Below the pieces are notes generated by a model. It was not told the origin of the DNA. It did no database searches and saw only the letters and a program-made list of their open reading frames with translations. This document shows, one piece after another, positions 1-9,563 of a stretch of DNA of 64,000 nt. Location of the stretch: positions 620,001 to 684,000 of the forward strand of contig NZ_JQCR01000003.1 of the NCBI RefSeq assembly GCF_000757885.1, written 5' to 3'. Source of the DNA: Paenibacillus wynnii (GTDB lineage Bacteria > Bacillota > Bacilli > Paenibacillales > Paenibacillaceae). Position numbers and translations under genes: made by a program. The first letter of the stretch is position 1. Each line of letters starts with the position of its first letter.

Positions 1-1
1 T

Positions 2-517
2 GCGCCGCATATGACCATTGAAGAGAATCTGGCAATGGCTTATAAGCGAGGCAAAAGCCGGGGGTTGTCCTTTGGAGTTAGTGCATCCAAGCGAAATCTG
101 TTTCGTGAACAGCTGGAACACTTGGGTATTGGACTAGAGAACCGGCTGCGTGCCAAGGTTGGCCTGCTGTCCGGTGGGGAGAGACAGGCACTAAGCTTGC
201 TTATGGCCACCTTTACTCAGCCCCAAATCTTGTTGCTGGATGAACATACAGCTGCGCTGGACCCTTCCCGTGCGGAACTGATTACGAAGCTGACAGAAAC
301 CATTGTCCGAGAGAAGAAATTGACGACCCTTATGGTCACTCATAATATGGAACAGGCTATACGGCTTGGGAACCGCTTGATTATGATGGACAAAGGAAGC
401 GTGATACTGGATATTGATGAGACCCGTAAGAAGGATCTTACGGTAGAACGTCTTCTCGGTGAATTTGAAGCGATAAGCGGCCACAAGCTGGCAGATGATC
501 GAATGATGCTTGGCTAG
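2..517 (+). CDS. ABC transporter ATP-binding protein, 5'-truncated by window edge
   Basis: The reading frame is open to the left edge, so the true start and the Walker A motif lie outside the window. What remains is the C-terminal part of an ABC ATPase: a signature motif LLSGGERQAL, a Walker B ILLLDEHTAALDP and the H-loop MVTHNMEQA. The tail resembles COG1101 (PhnK-like) ATPases that pair with TrpX-type binding proteins and a TrpY-type permease; that assignment is from memory of the family. It would energise solute import at the membrane. The partner genes would be expected upstream, outside the window. Confidence is high for ABC ATPase and moderate for the subfamily. Confidence 0.85.
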   Translation, partial: APHMTIEENLAMAYKRGKSRGLSFGVSASKRNLFREQLEHLGIGLENRLRAKVGLLSGGERQALSLLMATFTQPQILLLDEHTAALDPSRAELITKLTETIVREKKLTTLMVTHNMEQAIRLGNRLIMMDKGSVILDIDETRKKDLTVERLLGEFEAISGHKLADDRMMLG

Positions 518-852
518 GCTTCTCCAATAAGAGATGACCCGAATAAGGCTTGGATATGTAGTCTGGAACCAGACAGCATATTTAAGTCTTTTTGGTGTAT
601 ATTCCCAAATACAATTATTATCGTTTATTATATATATGACTCAAAACCAAATCAGTAGTTGACCGTTTGTGAAACAAGCCGCTACGGGTTCGGAGTAATT
701 GAAATATAGGTTGAAATCGGGCTTTAAAGGCGAACACTACCGTTTCTCCAGAATCCCTCCGACCCTTCGCTCTGTCCGATCATATAGTAAACCTCTGATT
801 TTTAAGACTGAGCCAAAAAATTTAATTGACATATTAGAAAGTAGAGTGGATT
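518..852. other. intergenic gap, no gene seen
   Basis: No convincing ORF or rho-independent terminator is visible. A GC-richer block at about 725-785 (containing CGTTTCTCCAGAATCCCTCC) stands out from its AT-rich surroundings and resembles intergenic repeats I associate with Paenibacillus, but only one copy is in the window. A TTGACA at about 826 lies too close to the next start codon to serve as its -35 element. Confidence 0.4.
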
Positions 853-2634
853 ATGCGAATCATCAGAAATAATAAGAACGCTTACAAAAACTCGAACATC
901 TTTAATAAAATGATTTTGCTAATCTCCTTTATGCTGCTTCTCTCCTTTCTCTTCTCCTTAACCGTGCTTCAATATGTGTATCGTATTTATGACAAACAGA
1001 TTTATGAAAAGGCCTCAGAGGTGCTTGGGATGTCTTCTATAAGTATTGAACGCGAGTTGAAGGAGCTGGAGCAGCTATCGTATACGGTGGTCACTGACGA
1101 GCAAATTCAACAGTGCCTGCGCCAATTGCAAAATAATCCTACTCCTTATGAAAGACAGCTTCTTAATAACAAAATTATTAATAGGTTAGTAGCCTTTGCC
1201 GGCGCGGAGAAATACGTCTATTCCATGATGCTGATGGATGTGAATGAGGGGGTTATGACCGCTGGCAATAGAGAGGGAGTAGCGATATCTCTTCAGAATC
1301 AATTAAAGACACTGGCGATTGATGCTAAAGGAAGCAATACTTGGCTAACGCAAGGCAGTAATAACTCTCTATTGGCTGTTCGACAAATTAAGTCTTATAC
1401 CGGTTCGACGTTTACGTTAGACAACCTAGGTACTCTAGTCATCCGTATTAGGATTGACCGGATTATTGCGGATAGTACGGATCTTGCCACAAGTAACGGA
1501 CAGCTTATTATAGCCGACGCCGAAAGCGGGCTGGCTATTTACCCGAAGGCTCCGATACTTGAACCGCAGGAGCTGTCGGAGGAGGTAAGGCGTCCGGATG
1601 CCTATCGCACTGCGAGCTATGAAGGGGGGACCTATTTCGTAGCTAAAACGAATTCATCGTACATGGAATGGACGTATATCAATGCCACTCCTTTTAACGA
1701 GATATTCAAACAAATCAATCTGGTTAAGCGACTGGTAGTTTTAATTTTTGCTTTCATACTTTTACTGGGATTAATCCTGGGTTACCGCCTAGCCCGCAGC
1801 ATCGTCCGTCCTATTAGTAAATTGACTCAAAAGATGAGGCAGATTGAGAAGGGGGATCTGGACAACTTGGAGGAACAAGCTCTGGGGTTGGTCTCCCAAA
1901 CGGCACAGGATGAGGTAAGCCAGCTGAATAGGACCTTCAAGATGATGATTCGCAGAATCCGAGAACTTATCGACGAGAACTATGCAAAACAGCTTGTAAT
2001 TCGAGAGACGGAGCTTAAAGCGTTGCAAGCGCAGATTAATCCCCATTTTTTATACAATACGCTCGAGTCTATTAATTGGCTGGCCAAAATAAACAAGCAG
2101 TCTAAGATCTCTGAAATGGTAGAAGCACTTGGCTATTTACTTCGAAGCTCCATTGGTCTTAAGAATCCGCTTATATCACTGGAAAAAGAACTAAGCATTG
2201 TTCGAAGCTATATTACGATTCAAAAAACCAGATTTGAGGAGAGGCTTATTTTTGAAATGGACATCCCTAAAGATATACAAAATGCTCAAGTCCCGAAGCT
2301 GACTCTGCAGCCCTTGGTAGAGAATGCAATCCGTTACGCACTTGAGCCTAATATTGAGCCTTGCACCATTACAATCTCAGCCAGCTTACAGGAGAATAGT
2401 CTGGATTTAAGAGTTAGCGATAATGGACCGGGGATGACTGCTGAATTCATAAGGGATTTGCAACAGGGGAGAATTCAGACGCGTGGAGAAGGCATTGGCC
2501 TGGCTAACATTACAGAGCGTGTTAAATTAGTCTTTGGGCAAGAGTGGGGTACAGAGATTGAAAGCGAGCCGGGGGAAGGGACGACCATTCATGTTCGAAT
2601 TCCCTATTGGAGAGGAGAAACTAAGCATGTATAA
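853..2634 (+). CDS. yesM: YesM-type sensor histidine kinase
   Basis: Membrane sensor kinase of the HPK8/YesM class. A transmembrane segment at about residues 18-40 and another at about 291-313 flank an extracytoplasmic sensor domain. A HAMP linker follows (about 310-365), then the His_kinase domain with QINPHFLYN, where His398 is the predicted phosphorylation site. The N box PLVENAIRYA starts at about 487 and the G1 box DNGPGM at 523. The ribosome binding site is weak (TAGAGTGG). It overlaps the downstream response regulator by 8 nt, so the two are translationally coupled. The order kinase, regulator, ABC importer, GH105 enzyme matches the Bacillus yesMNOPQR rhamnogalacturonan cluster, so it probably senses a pectin-derived oligosaccharide; the ligand is inference. 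Confidence 0.9.
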   Translation: MRIIRNNKNAYKNSNIFNKMILLISFMLLLSFLFSLTVLQYVYRIYDKQIYEKASEVLGMSSISIERELKELEQLSYTVVTDEQIQQCLRQLQNNPTPYERQLLNNKIINRLVAFAGAEKYVYSMMLMDVNEGVMTAGNREGVAISLQNQLKTLAIDAKGSNTWLTQGSNNSLLAVRQIKSYTGSTFTLDNLGTLVIRIRIDRIIADSTDLATSNGQLIIADAESGLAIYPKAPILEPQELSEEVRRPDAYRTASYEGGTYFVAKTNSSYMEWTYINATPFNEIFKQINLVKRLVVLIFAFILLLGLILGYRLARSIVRPISKLTQKMRQIEKGDLDNLEEQALGLVSQTAQDEVSQLNRTFKMMIRRIRELIDENYAKQLVIRETELKALQAQINPHFLYNTLESINWLAKINKQSKISEMVEALGYLLRSSIGLKNPLISLEKELSIVRSYITIQKTRFEERLIFEMDIPKDIQNAQVPKLTLQPLVENAIRYALEPNIEPCTITISASLQENSLDLRVSDNGPGMTAEFIRDLQQGRIQTRGEGIGLANITERVKLVFGQEWGTEIESEPGEGTTIHVRIPYWRGETKHV

Positions 2635-4180
2635 GCTGCTGTTAGTAGATGATGAACGTCTTATTCTGGAAGGGATATCTCAAGTAGTGGACTGGGCAAA
2701 GGCGGGGACTGAGCTCGTCGGGACGGCTAGAAACGGTATTGAGGCTTTGGTGAAAATAGAGGCCATGCGCCCTGATATTGTGATTTCTGATATTTCTATG
2801 CCGGGTCTTGACGGATTGGAATTGGTGCGAAGATGCAGCGAGCGGTTTCCTGAAATTAAATTCGTTATGTTGACAGGTTATAAGGATTTTGACTATGCAC
2901 GGACAGCGATGCAGCACGGTGTTAAACATTACCTTTTAAAGCCTTGCAACGAAAATCAGATTCATGAAGCTCTGGTAGAGCTGGGGCTGGAGCTGAGGGA
3001 GCTCAAAAGACGGGATCTATTCGTAAGCGGTATTAAGCAGAGACTTACCAAAGTACTTCCCCATGTGAAAGAACAGTTCTTGAAGGAATGGATCTCCAAC
3101 AAAACCTATGGAAGCCACGATCTTGAATATTACCAAGATTTATTCGGCATAGAACTGAACGATAAAAGTGTGAGGCTGATTCTATTCAAGCTGGAGGATC
3201 CCCACGAGTATGAGCATCTGTTCGCCTTGCAAAATATTGTTCAGGATATGCTTCAGGAGGTTTTGTTGAGCACTACCATTGGCGGCCACCTGCTAGTTCT
3301 TCTTGAGGATAAGCAAGAAGTGGAAAATGATACTCTTTTCACGAGGATTGACGGTGTGAGGGAGGTCTTCTGCCGTTTTTATAAGATGAGTGTGACTATT
3401 GCAGTTAGTGATACGGATCGGATGATTCATTCACGCAGGTTGTATCGACAGACCTTGCAATGTATGAGTCACCGCTTTTACCTTGAGGATGGCAGTCTGA
3501 TCACCGTAAGCGATCTCCCGGACAATGATTTTAGCGGGGGGGATGAAGTCGAACTCAATGAAGATCAAATCTGCCTGATGATTAAAGCAGGGGACAGAGG
3601 CGCGGTTGAATGTGAGCTGGAGCGTTTATTCGGCGTTTTATCTTTACAGCGATTGGATATTAATGTGACGCGGTCCTATGTTTTGCAGCTGTATTCCGCA
3701 ATGATTCGTTTATGTGTACCGGAAGAAAGGAATGCTTTCACCTCGGGTCTGGCAGAGCTCGCAGAAATCCATTCTTTAGGGGGGCTTAAAGGTTATGTCA
3801 AAGAGGCGGCTACCCGTCTAACCACGATGTATGACCGTCATTTTGTCTCTCGGCAATCCTCTATCGTAGATAGTATGCTGCGAATTATCGCGGAGGATTT
3901 CCACAAGGAGGAGCTGTCTCTTGGTTCAGTGGCGGCCGAAATGCTGTATATGAATCCAGATTACCTAGGAAAAATATTTAAAAAGGTTACAGGTGAGAAA
4001 TTCTCCAACTACGTTACCCTTTACCGAATTAACAAAGCTTCTGAATACATTATCCGTAGCGGGGACGTTAAAGTATTCGAATTGGCGGAAATGTTTGGTT
4101 TCGGCGGCAATGCCCAGTATTTTAGCCAGGTGTTCAAAAAAGTAACGGGAAAAACACCTACAGATTTTATGAAGGCCTAA
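2627..4180 (+). CDS. yesN: YesN-type AraC-family response regulator
   Basis: Cytoplasmic response regulator of 517 aa, partner of the preceding kinase. The receiver domain opens with YKLLLVDDE and has Asp55 in ISDISMPGLDG as phospho-acceptor. A long middle region of unknown function follows, and two AraC-type helix-turn-helix motifs occupy about the last 100 residues, ending VTGKTPTDFMK. The ATG at 2627 is chosen because AGAGGAGAAA lies 6-10 nt upstream and the receiver domain starts directly at it; an upstream in-frame start at 2534 lies inside the kinase gene and adds no conserved sequence. It probably activates the ABC importer genes that follow. Confidence 0.9.
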   Translation: MYKLLLVDDERLILEGISQVVDWAKAGTELVGTARNGIEALVKIEAMRPDIVISDISMPGLDGLELVRRCSERFPEIKFVMLTGYKDFDYARTAMQHGVKHYLLKPCNENQIHEALVELGLELRELKRRDLFVSGIKQRLTKVLPHVKEQFLKEWISNKTYGSHDLEYYQDLFGIELNDKSVRLILFKLEDPHEYEHLFALQNIVQDMLQEVLLSTTIGGHLLVLLEDKQEVENDTLFTRIDGVREVFCRFYKMSVTIAVSDTDRMIHSRRLYRQTLQCMSHRFYLEDGSLITVSDLPDNDFSGGDEVELNEDQICLMIKAGDRGAVECELERLFGVLSLQRLDINVTRSYVLQLYSAMIRLCVPEERNAFTSGLAELAEIHSLGGLKGYVKEAATRLTTMYDRHFVSRQSSIVDSMLRIIAEDFHKEELSLGSVAAEMLYMNPDYLGKIFKKVTGEKFSNYVTLYRINKASEYIIRSGDVKVFELAEMFGFGGNAQYFSQVFKKVTGKTPTDFMKA

Positions 4181-4257
4181 GTTTCAGACTGATTATTAAA
4201 CAAAGATAACGGTTTTTTGTATTCAACTTACATGGAAAATTTGAGAAAATTCACATA

Positions 4258-4271
4258 TGGAAGCGCTAACA
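4258..4271 (+). promoter_or_regulatory. cre-like catabolite control site
   Basis: TGGAAGCGCTAACA matches the Bacillus cre consensus TGWNANCGNTNWCA at all but one defined position (G at the third base). It lies about 47 bp before the start of the sugar-binding lipoprotein gene, where CcpA would be expected to limit expression in the presence of preferred sugars. Confidence 0.6.
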
Positions 4272-4317
4272 GTAAAGATGCCTTTCTAAAAATTGTTTGA
4301 AAAGGGGAGATTTAAAG

Positions 4318-5643
4318 TTGAAAAAAAGATCCGCTTTATTGGCTATCCCGTTGCTGCTCTCAATGCTTGCAGGCTGTGGTGGGGGAAATAATGCTCCTGC
4401 TGAAAATGCTAAAAACGTAGAAAAACCTGCTGAAAGTAACCAAACGGCTACGGAAGCTCCGGCTGAACCGGTGACTCTGCGCATCGCATGGTGGGGCGGA
4501 GATACAAGACATTCGTATACTCAGCAAGTTATTGATATGTACGAAGCGGCGAACCCCAATGTAACGATTGAACCTGAATATGCATCGTTTGATGATTATT
4601 GGAAGAAGCTGGCTCCTCAGGCTGCAGCGAATCGTCTTCCAGATATCGTACAAATGGATATTTCTTATATTAATCAATATGGATCGAACGGACAGCTTGA
4701 AGATATGACTCCTTATTTGAATAAACAAATTCAAGTAGGCGATGTAAATGAGAACGTTCTGGCTACTGGTAAAATTGGTGACAAGCAGTTTGGTGTTCCA
4801 CTCGGTGTGAACGTACTTGGATTTCAATATGATCCGGCGCTGTTGAAGAAAGCTGGTGTGGATTCCATTCCTGAGAACTGGACATGGGATCAATACAAAG
4901 AAATTGCCATGAAAGCTAAAGCGGCTGGACTGTTCATGGACGGTTCGATGGCTGCGGATGTCTTCTTCAATTATTATCTCCGGACGAAAGGATTGGCCCT
5001 GTATAACAATGAGGGAACAGCACTTGGTTATGAGGATGATGCATTATTCAGTGATTTCTTCGGAATGCTGTCAGGCTTAATCGCCGACGGAGCGGTTCCT
5101 ACTCAAGATAAGTTGAGCCAGAACAAGGGTGTTATTGAGGAATCAGAGATTGTGAAAGGAACAGGGGTTGGGGTTTGGCAGTGGTCAAATCAATATGTAG
5201 CGCTGCAAATCGCCGTAAACCGTCCGATGGAGCTGGCCCAAATGCCGGGTCCGGATATGCAAAAAGGACTTTATATGGAGCCAAGTATGTACTGGTCTAT
5301 TACTTCTAACTCCAAAGCAAAAGAAGAAGCGGCTAAATTTGTTGACTTTTGGACGAATAATGCGGAAGCCAATAAGCTGATTAAAGGCGAACGCGGCGTG
5401 CCGATTTCCAGCAAAATCAAAGAATCCGTATCTACAGTGTTGACTGATTCCGGTAAGCAGGTATTCAAGTTTGTAGCGGATATGGAGCCTGTTACATCTC
5501 CTATGAGTCCTCCTGTAGGTTCACCAGAGGTTGTGGCATTGTTGACTGACCTTGCTGAACAAATGAACTTCGGACAGATCAAACCGGATACCGCGGCGGC
5601 ACAGTTCCGTAAAGAAGCTAATTCCATTCTTGCCAATCGATAA
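4318..5643 (+). CDS. yesO: sugar ABC transporter substrate-binding lipoprotein (YesO-like)
   Basis: Family-1 extracellular solute-binding protein, about 441 aa. The N terminus has a lysine-rich start, a hydrophobic stretch and a lipobox LAGCGG, so it should be lipid-anchored outside the membrane. After a low-complexity Ala/Glu linker comes the SBP fold (LRIAWWGGDTRHSY, then a MYEAANPNVTIEPEY motif typical of the family). The TTG at 4318 is preferred because AAAGGGGAGA sits 8 nt upstream; the ATG at 4297 lies before that site. It starts the importer operon with the two permeases and the GH105 gene, so oligosaccharides from rhamnogalacturonan are the likely substrate. No ATPase is encoded here; a shared MsmX-like ATPase elsewhere is expected. 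Confidence 0.88.
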   Translation: MKKRSALLAIPLLLSMLAGCGGGNNAPAENAKNVEKPAESNQTATEAPAEPVTLRIAWWGGDTRHSYTQQVIDMYEAANPNVTIEPEYASFDDYWKKLAPQAAANRLPDIVQMDISYINQYGSNGQLEDMTPYLNKQIQVGDVNENVLATGKIGDKQFGVPLGVNVLGFQYDPALLKKAGVDSIPENWTWDQYKEIAMKAKAAGLFMDGSMAADVFFNYYLRTKGLALYNNEGTALGYEDDALFSDFFGMLSGLIADGAVPTQDKLSQNKGVIEESEIVKGTGVGVWQWSNQYVALQIAVNRPMELAQMPGPDMQKGLYMEPSMYWSITSNSKAKEEAAKFVDFWTNNAEANKLIKGERGVPISSKIKESVSTVLTDSGKQVFKFVADMEPVTSPMSPPVGSPEVVALLTDLAEQMNFGQIKPDTAAAQFRKEANSILANR

Positions 5644-5692
5644 GAGAAGCACAACTATACTGTGAGTCTAACCAGATAAGGAGTTGGAGACT

Positions 5693-6643
5693 TTGGGTTT
5701 CAGCAATCCGCTTCCTGTGAATCCACCGAATTCTGTTAAGAAATCGTTGCTAGGACAACACTTAAAGAGAAATTTGACCGGTTATGCTTTTATCAGCCCA
5801 TTTATCATTGGCTTTCTATGTTTCACTCTGGTGCCGATGGTAATCTCTCTCTATCTCTCCTTTACCAAATATAATTTATTCTCCCCGCCTAGATGGGTGG
5901 GGATGGATAATTATATCAAAATGTTCTCGAATGACCCTAAATACTTACAGTCACTCAAGGTAACGCTGCTCTACGTATTTATCGGTGTTCCTATGAGACT
6001 AACCTTCGCATTATTTGTGGCAATGATTCTGAATACGAAGTCCCGAATGGTTGGAGCTTATCGCACGATTTATTATCTGCCTTCTATCATTGGCGGCAGC
6101 GTGGCAGTATCCATCATGTGGCGGAATATATTTAGTGATACAGGAATTATAAATGGATTAATCGGCTTCTTTGGACTTGGTCCTGTTAGCTGGTTTGGCA
6201 ATCCAAGCGCAGCTTTGGTTATGCTGATCTCCTTGTCCGTATGGCAATTTGGATCATCTATGTTGATTTTTCTGGCAGGCCTAAAGAATATACCGAGTGA
6301 AATGTATGAGGCAGCCAGTGTGGATGGAGCCAGCTTTTTCCGCAAATTCTTCAAAATTACAATGCCTTTGCTTAGTTCAGTAATTCTATTTAACTTGGTA
6401 ATGCAGACCATCAGCGCCTTCATGACCTTTGTCCCGGCCTATATTATTTCCAAAGGCGAGGGAGGTCCGATGGATGGAACTCTGCTGTACTCGCTCTACT
6501 TATTCCGCCAGGCCTTCATGTTCAATAACATGGGATATGCTTCGGCGATGGCTTGGGTGATGCTGCTGCTTGTGGGCATTATGACTGGAATTTTGTTCAA
6601 GACCTCGAAATCTTGGGTCTTCTACGAATCGGGAGGTAAATAA
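5693..6643 (+). CDS. yesP: sugar ABC transporter permease (YesP/MalF-like)
   Basis: Integral membrane permease of the MalF/LacF type with about six transmembrane helices. The inner-membrane coupling motif appears as YEAASVDGASFFRKFFKITMP (about residues 205-225), which contacts the ATPase. The TTG at 5693 is preferred over the TTG at 5684 because AAGGAG ends at 5683, leaving a 9-nt spacer for the former and none for the latter. It is 49 nt behind the binding protein and 3 nt before the next permease, as in a single transcript. It forms the heterodimeric channel with the YesQ-like subunit. Confidence 0.87.
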   Translation: MGFSNPLPVNPPNSVKKSLLGQHLKRNLTGYAFISPFIIGFLCFTLVPMVISLYLSFTKYNLFSPPRWVGMDNYIKMFSNDPKYLQSLKVTLLYVFIGVPMRLTFALFVAMILNTKSRMVGAYRTIYYLPSIIGGSVAVSIMWRNIFSDTGIINGLIGFFGLGPVSWFGNPSAALVMLISLSVWQFGSSMLIFLAGLKNIPSEMYEAASVDGASFFRKFFKITMPLLSSVILFNLVMQTISAFMTFVPAYIISKGEGGPMDGTLLYSLYLFRQAFMFNNMGYASAMAWVMLLLVGIMTGILFKTSKSWVFYESGGK

Positions 6644-6646
6644 TTT

Positions 6647-7486
6647 ATGGCGATGAATAAAATCAAATGGCCGCTTTATCATATTCTTATCGGCGGGCTC
6701 GCCATCATTATGCTGTATCCGATTCTGTGGATGATCATGAGCTCCTTTAAAGAAAGCCGCATGGTATTTGTCACTGCAAAGCAGCTTTTCCCCAATCCTT
6801 GGGAGTGGGGAAATTATGCGAAGGGCTGGGAAGGAGTTGCAGGGTACTCCTTCGGAGTTTTTATCAAGAACTCACTAGTTATCGTTATCGTAGCTACTTT
6901 CGGAGCGGTCATTTCTTCTTCATTAGTGGCCTTTGGATTTGCACGTAACAAGTTTGTGGGTCACGGCTTATGGTTCGGCCTTATGATGATGACTCTGATG
7001 TTGCCTGCCGATGTGGTGCTAGTTCCGCAATATATCATTTATACGAAACTGAACTGGTTGGACAGTATCCGACCGATCGTAATCCCGCAATTCTTTGGAG
7101 TGCCTTTCTTCACCTTTCTGATGATTCAATTTATTAGAACCATTCCAGGAGAGTTAGATGAAGCAGCCACGATAGACGGCTGTGGGAAATTCAGACTTTA
7201 TTTCAAAATCATTCTCCCGCTAATCCGCCCGTCTATGGCGACTGCAGCTATTTTCTCCTTCTACTGGCGCTGGGAAGATTTGCTTGGGCCGGTTCTCTAC
7301 TTGAACTCCCCATCCAAATATACGGTTTCCATGGGGTTGAAAATGTTTCTGGACAGTGAATCTGTATCTAACTGGGGACCGATGTTTGCGATGTCCGTGC
7401 TTAGTCTTGCTCCGGTCATGTTGATATTTTTTATCTTCCAGAAGCAAATTGTGGATGGTATCAGCACTAGCGGATTGAAGGGATGA
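6647..7486 (+). CDS. yesQ: sugar ABC transporter permease (YesQ/MalG-like)
   Basis: Second permease subunit, 279 aa, MalG/LacG type, with about six membrane helices and the coupling motif [21 protein letters not shown] (about residues 170-190). A GGGAGGT ribosome binding site 9 nt upstream supports the ATG. Only 3 nt separate it from the preceding permease. It completes the importer for the sugar bound by the lipoprotein at 4318; the ATPase must be supplied from elsewhere, as is usual for this carbohydrate-uptake (CUT1) group in Bacilli. Confidence 0.88.
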   Translation: MAMNKIKWPLYHILIGGLAIIMLYPILWMIMSSFKESRMVFVTAKQLFPNPWEWGNYAKGWEGVAGYSFGVFIKNSLVIVIVATFGAVISSSLVAFGFARNKFVGHGLWFGLMMMTLMLPADVVLVPQYIIYTKLNWLDSIRPIVIPQFFGVPFFTFLMIQFIRTIPGELDEAATIDGCGKFRLYFKIILPLIRPSMATAAIFSFYWRWEDLLGPVLYLNSPSKYTVSMGLKMFLDSESVSNWGPMFAMSVLSLAPVMLIFFIFQKQIVDGISTSGLKG

Positions 7487-7520
7487 CTAAGTGGAGGTTT
7501 ATTGAAGGGTGTGAAAATGC

Positions 7521-8555
7521 ATGACAGCTTTTACGTATGATGAAGAACAAATAAAAGCAACGATTGACCGTGTAATAGAGCGTACCCTCCGCATGGATTT
7601 TTCGTGGGACTGGCCAGGCGGAGTAGCCTTCTACGGAGTTTGCGAGGCCTATGAGGCAACTGGAAGGGAAGATTATCTCCTTGCTCTGAAAACATGGGTG
7701 GATGATAACATCGCGGAAGGGCTGCCGAAGCTGTCTGTAAATGGAGTGTCTATAGGCCACTGTTTACTAACGCTTTATCAAGCTACCGGAGATTCAAAGT
7801 ACTTGGATAATGCTTTAGAGATGGCAGAGTTTCTGAGGAATATGGCGGAGCGCTTCGGTGAGGGGATTTTCCAGCATACAGTTAATTCACTTAGCTATGT
7901 ATTTCCCCAGCAGGCTTGGGTCGATACGATGTTTATGGCGGGTTATTATTTATTGCGAATCGGGTATTTATTAGATAATAAGGATTATATAGAGGACGGG
8001 CTAGTTCAATATCACGGGCATGAACAATATTTGCAACATGCGGATAATCATTTATATTATCACGGCTGGGATCATCTGAATCAGAACAATATGTCAGGGA
8101 TTCATTGGGCCAGGGGGAATTCATGGGCGGCACTTACGATGGCAAAAGCACTGAGTCTCGTGGAGGTTACGCATCCCTCATTCATGATTATTGAAGGCTC
8201 ACTTCGGGATCAGCTTGCGGCTCTCGTTCGTCTGCAATCTCCCGAGGGCTTATGGCATACAGTACTGGATGACGACACTTCCTATTTGGAAACCTCGGCT
8301 TCCGCCGGGATCGCAACAGCGGTACTGATGCAGGGCCGATTGTATAATAAATATTCAAGCCTCTCGCTGCAAGGGATTCTATCCCGAATCAAGGAGGATG
8401 GTACCGTTACTGAAGTCTCTGCGGGCACGGCGGTGATGAACGATATTGATGGATATCGGCAGGTGCCGAAGAAACGTATTCAGGGTTGGGGCCAAGGCCT
8501 TACACTTGCCTATTTAGCACAGATTCTAAGAACAAAGAATAATCCCTTCGGATAA
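7521..8555 (+). CDS. yesR: unsaturated rhamnogalacturonyl hydrolase, GH105 (YesR-like)
   Basis: Intracellular glycoside hydrolase of family 88/105, 344 aa with no signal peptide, the same length I recall for Bacillus YesR. The (alpha/alpha)6-barrel markers are WVDTMFMAG, with Asp135 at the position of the catalytic acid, and WARGNSW at residues 196-202. It hydrates and removes the unsaturated galacturonyl residue left by rhamnogalacturonan lyases from imported disaccharides, releasing rhamnose. It lies 34 nt behind the permease gene, which ties the transporter to pectin side-polymer use. The start ATG at 7521 follows GAAGGGTGTG. The family call is firm; exact specificity is inferred from context. 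Confidence 0.88.
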   Translation: MTAFTYDEEQIKATIDRVIERTLRMDFSWDWPGGVAFYGVCEAYEATGREDYLLALKTWVDDNIAEGLPKLSVNGVSIGHCLLTLYQATGDSKYLDNALEMAEFLRNMAERFGEGIFQHTVNSLSYVFPQQAWVDTMFMAGYYLLRIGYLLDNKDYIEDGLVQYHGHEQYLQHADNHLYYHGWDHLNQNNMSGIHWARGNSWAALTMAKALSLVEVTHPSFMIIEGSLRDQLAALVRLQSPEGLWHTVLDDDTSYLETSASAGIATAVLMQGRLYNKYSSLSLQGILSRIKEDGTVTEVSAGTAVMNDIDGYRQVPKKRIQGWGQGLTLAYLAQILRTKNNPFG

Positions 8556-8644
8556 GTCCCTGTTGCCGTTTCATTTCTCCGTATGTGAGGTAAAGGTTAA
8601 GGAAAGATTAACTGGACGCTTGACTACTAAGGGGGAAGTGAACT

Positions 8645-9433
8645 ATGGCAGATCACAGGCTTAAGGGTAAGGTTGCTGTCGTTACGGGTGGAGGCTCTGG
8701 TATAGGTCGTGCTGCGGTACTCGAGTTTGCAAGAAACGGGGCTAAGGTGGCCATGTTGGATCGTAGTATTGATGAGGCAGAGAAAGTTAAGCGTGAAGTG
8801 GAGCAGAATGGCGGGCAAGCTACTGTCTTTGAATGCGATATTTCTAAACCGGAGATGGTAGAAAAGGCGATTAAACAAACCGTGGAGCAATATGGGCAGC
8901 TGGATATTGTCTTTGCCAATGCGGGTATTAATGGAGCTATGGCCCCTATTGAGACTATGACTATTGAGGATTGGAACCAGACTCATGAGATCAATCTGCG
9001 AGGAACGTTCGCCACGGTTAAATATGCTATTCCTTTTCTAAAAGATCGGGGCGGCAGCGTGATCATCACTAGCTCTATTAATGGAAATCGAGTATTTTCA
9101 GGTATTGGTTTCTCGGCCTACAGCACAACGAAAGCAGGTCAGGTTGCTTTTATGAAAATGGCTGCCTTAGAGCTGGCCCGATACAAGATTCGCGTCAATG
9201 CTATATGTCCAGGAGCGATAGAAACAAATATTGACCAGAATACGTTTCCTTCGGATGATTTAAAAGAAGTGCAAATTCCCGTCGAGTTCCCGGAAGGTGG
9301 ACAGCCTTTGGAAAAGGGGCCCGGCAGTGCTGCTCAAGTAGCTAAGTTAGCCCTATTCCTGGCATCTGACGATTCGGATCATATTACAGGAACAGAGATT
9401 TATTGCGATGGTGCAGAATCACTTCTGCACTGA
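8645..9433 (+). CDS. short-chain dehydrogenase/reductase (classical SDR)
   Basis: NAD(P)-dependent oxidoreductase of 262 aa. The nucleotide-binding motif TGGGSGIG is at residues 14-21, the NAG motif at 92-94, and the catalytic pair Tyr159-xxx-Lys163 sits in SAYSTTKAG with a serine at about 143-144. The C-terminal segment ITGTEIYCDGA is typical of the glucose/sugar dehydrogenase-like SDRs. It follows the GH105 gene by 89 nt and is closed by a hairpin, so it may act on a sugar or uronate intermediate of the same pathway. It does not clearly match KduD, so substrate and gene name are left open. Confidence 0.85.
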   Translation: MADHRLKGKVAVVTGGGSGIGRAAVLEFARNGAKVAMLDRSIDEAEKVKREVEQNGGQATVFECDISKPEMVEKAIKQTVEQYGQLDIVFANAGINGAMAPIETMTIEDWNQTHEINLRGTFATVKYAIPFLKDRGGSVIITSSINGNRVFSGIGFSAYSTTKAGQVAFMKMAALELARYKIRVNAICPGAIETNIDQNTFPSDDLKEVQIPVEFPEGGQPLEKGPGSAAQVAKLALFLASDDSDHITGTEIYCDGAESLLH

Positions 9434-9456
9434 TTATTCAACATTTATTTCGCCAC

Positions 9457-9496
9457 AATAGTTGTTATTCCAATTTAATTTGGTTTAACAACTATT
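9457..9496 (+). terminator. AT-rich hairpin terminator
   Basis: AATAGTTGTT and AACAACTATT form an inverted repeat followed by TTATTT, 24 nt after the SDR stop codon. It probably ends the pectin-use transcript. Confidence 0.55.
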
Positions 9497-9563
9497 TTAT
9501 TTGCATTAAGATAACTATCTAATATAATTCACATAGCGAGTCTAAGTAGGAAAGGATGTTTGC

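Noticed and set aside
820..860. TTGACA near 826 as -35 of the yesM-like gene
   Set aside because: A 17-nt spacer would place the -10 element over the start codon, and GATTAT is a poor match.
2534..2626. N-terminal extension of the first response regulator
   Set aside because: It lies inside the kinase gene, and the receiver domain plus ribosome binding site fit the ATG at 2627.
4360..4893. 177-aa minus-strand ORF inside the yesO-like gene
   Set aside because: Shadow of the binding-protein gene, with no recognisable motif.
8645..9433. Naming the SDR kduD
   Set aside because: Only general SDR motifs are visible; pathway context alone does not fix the substrate.
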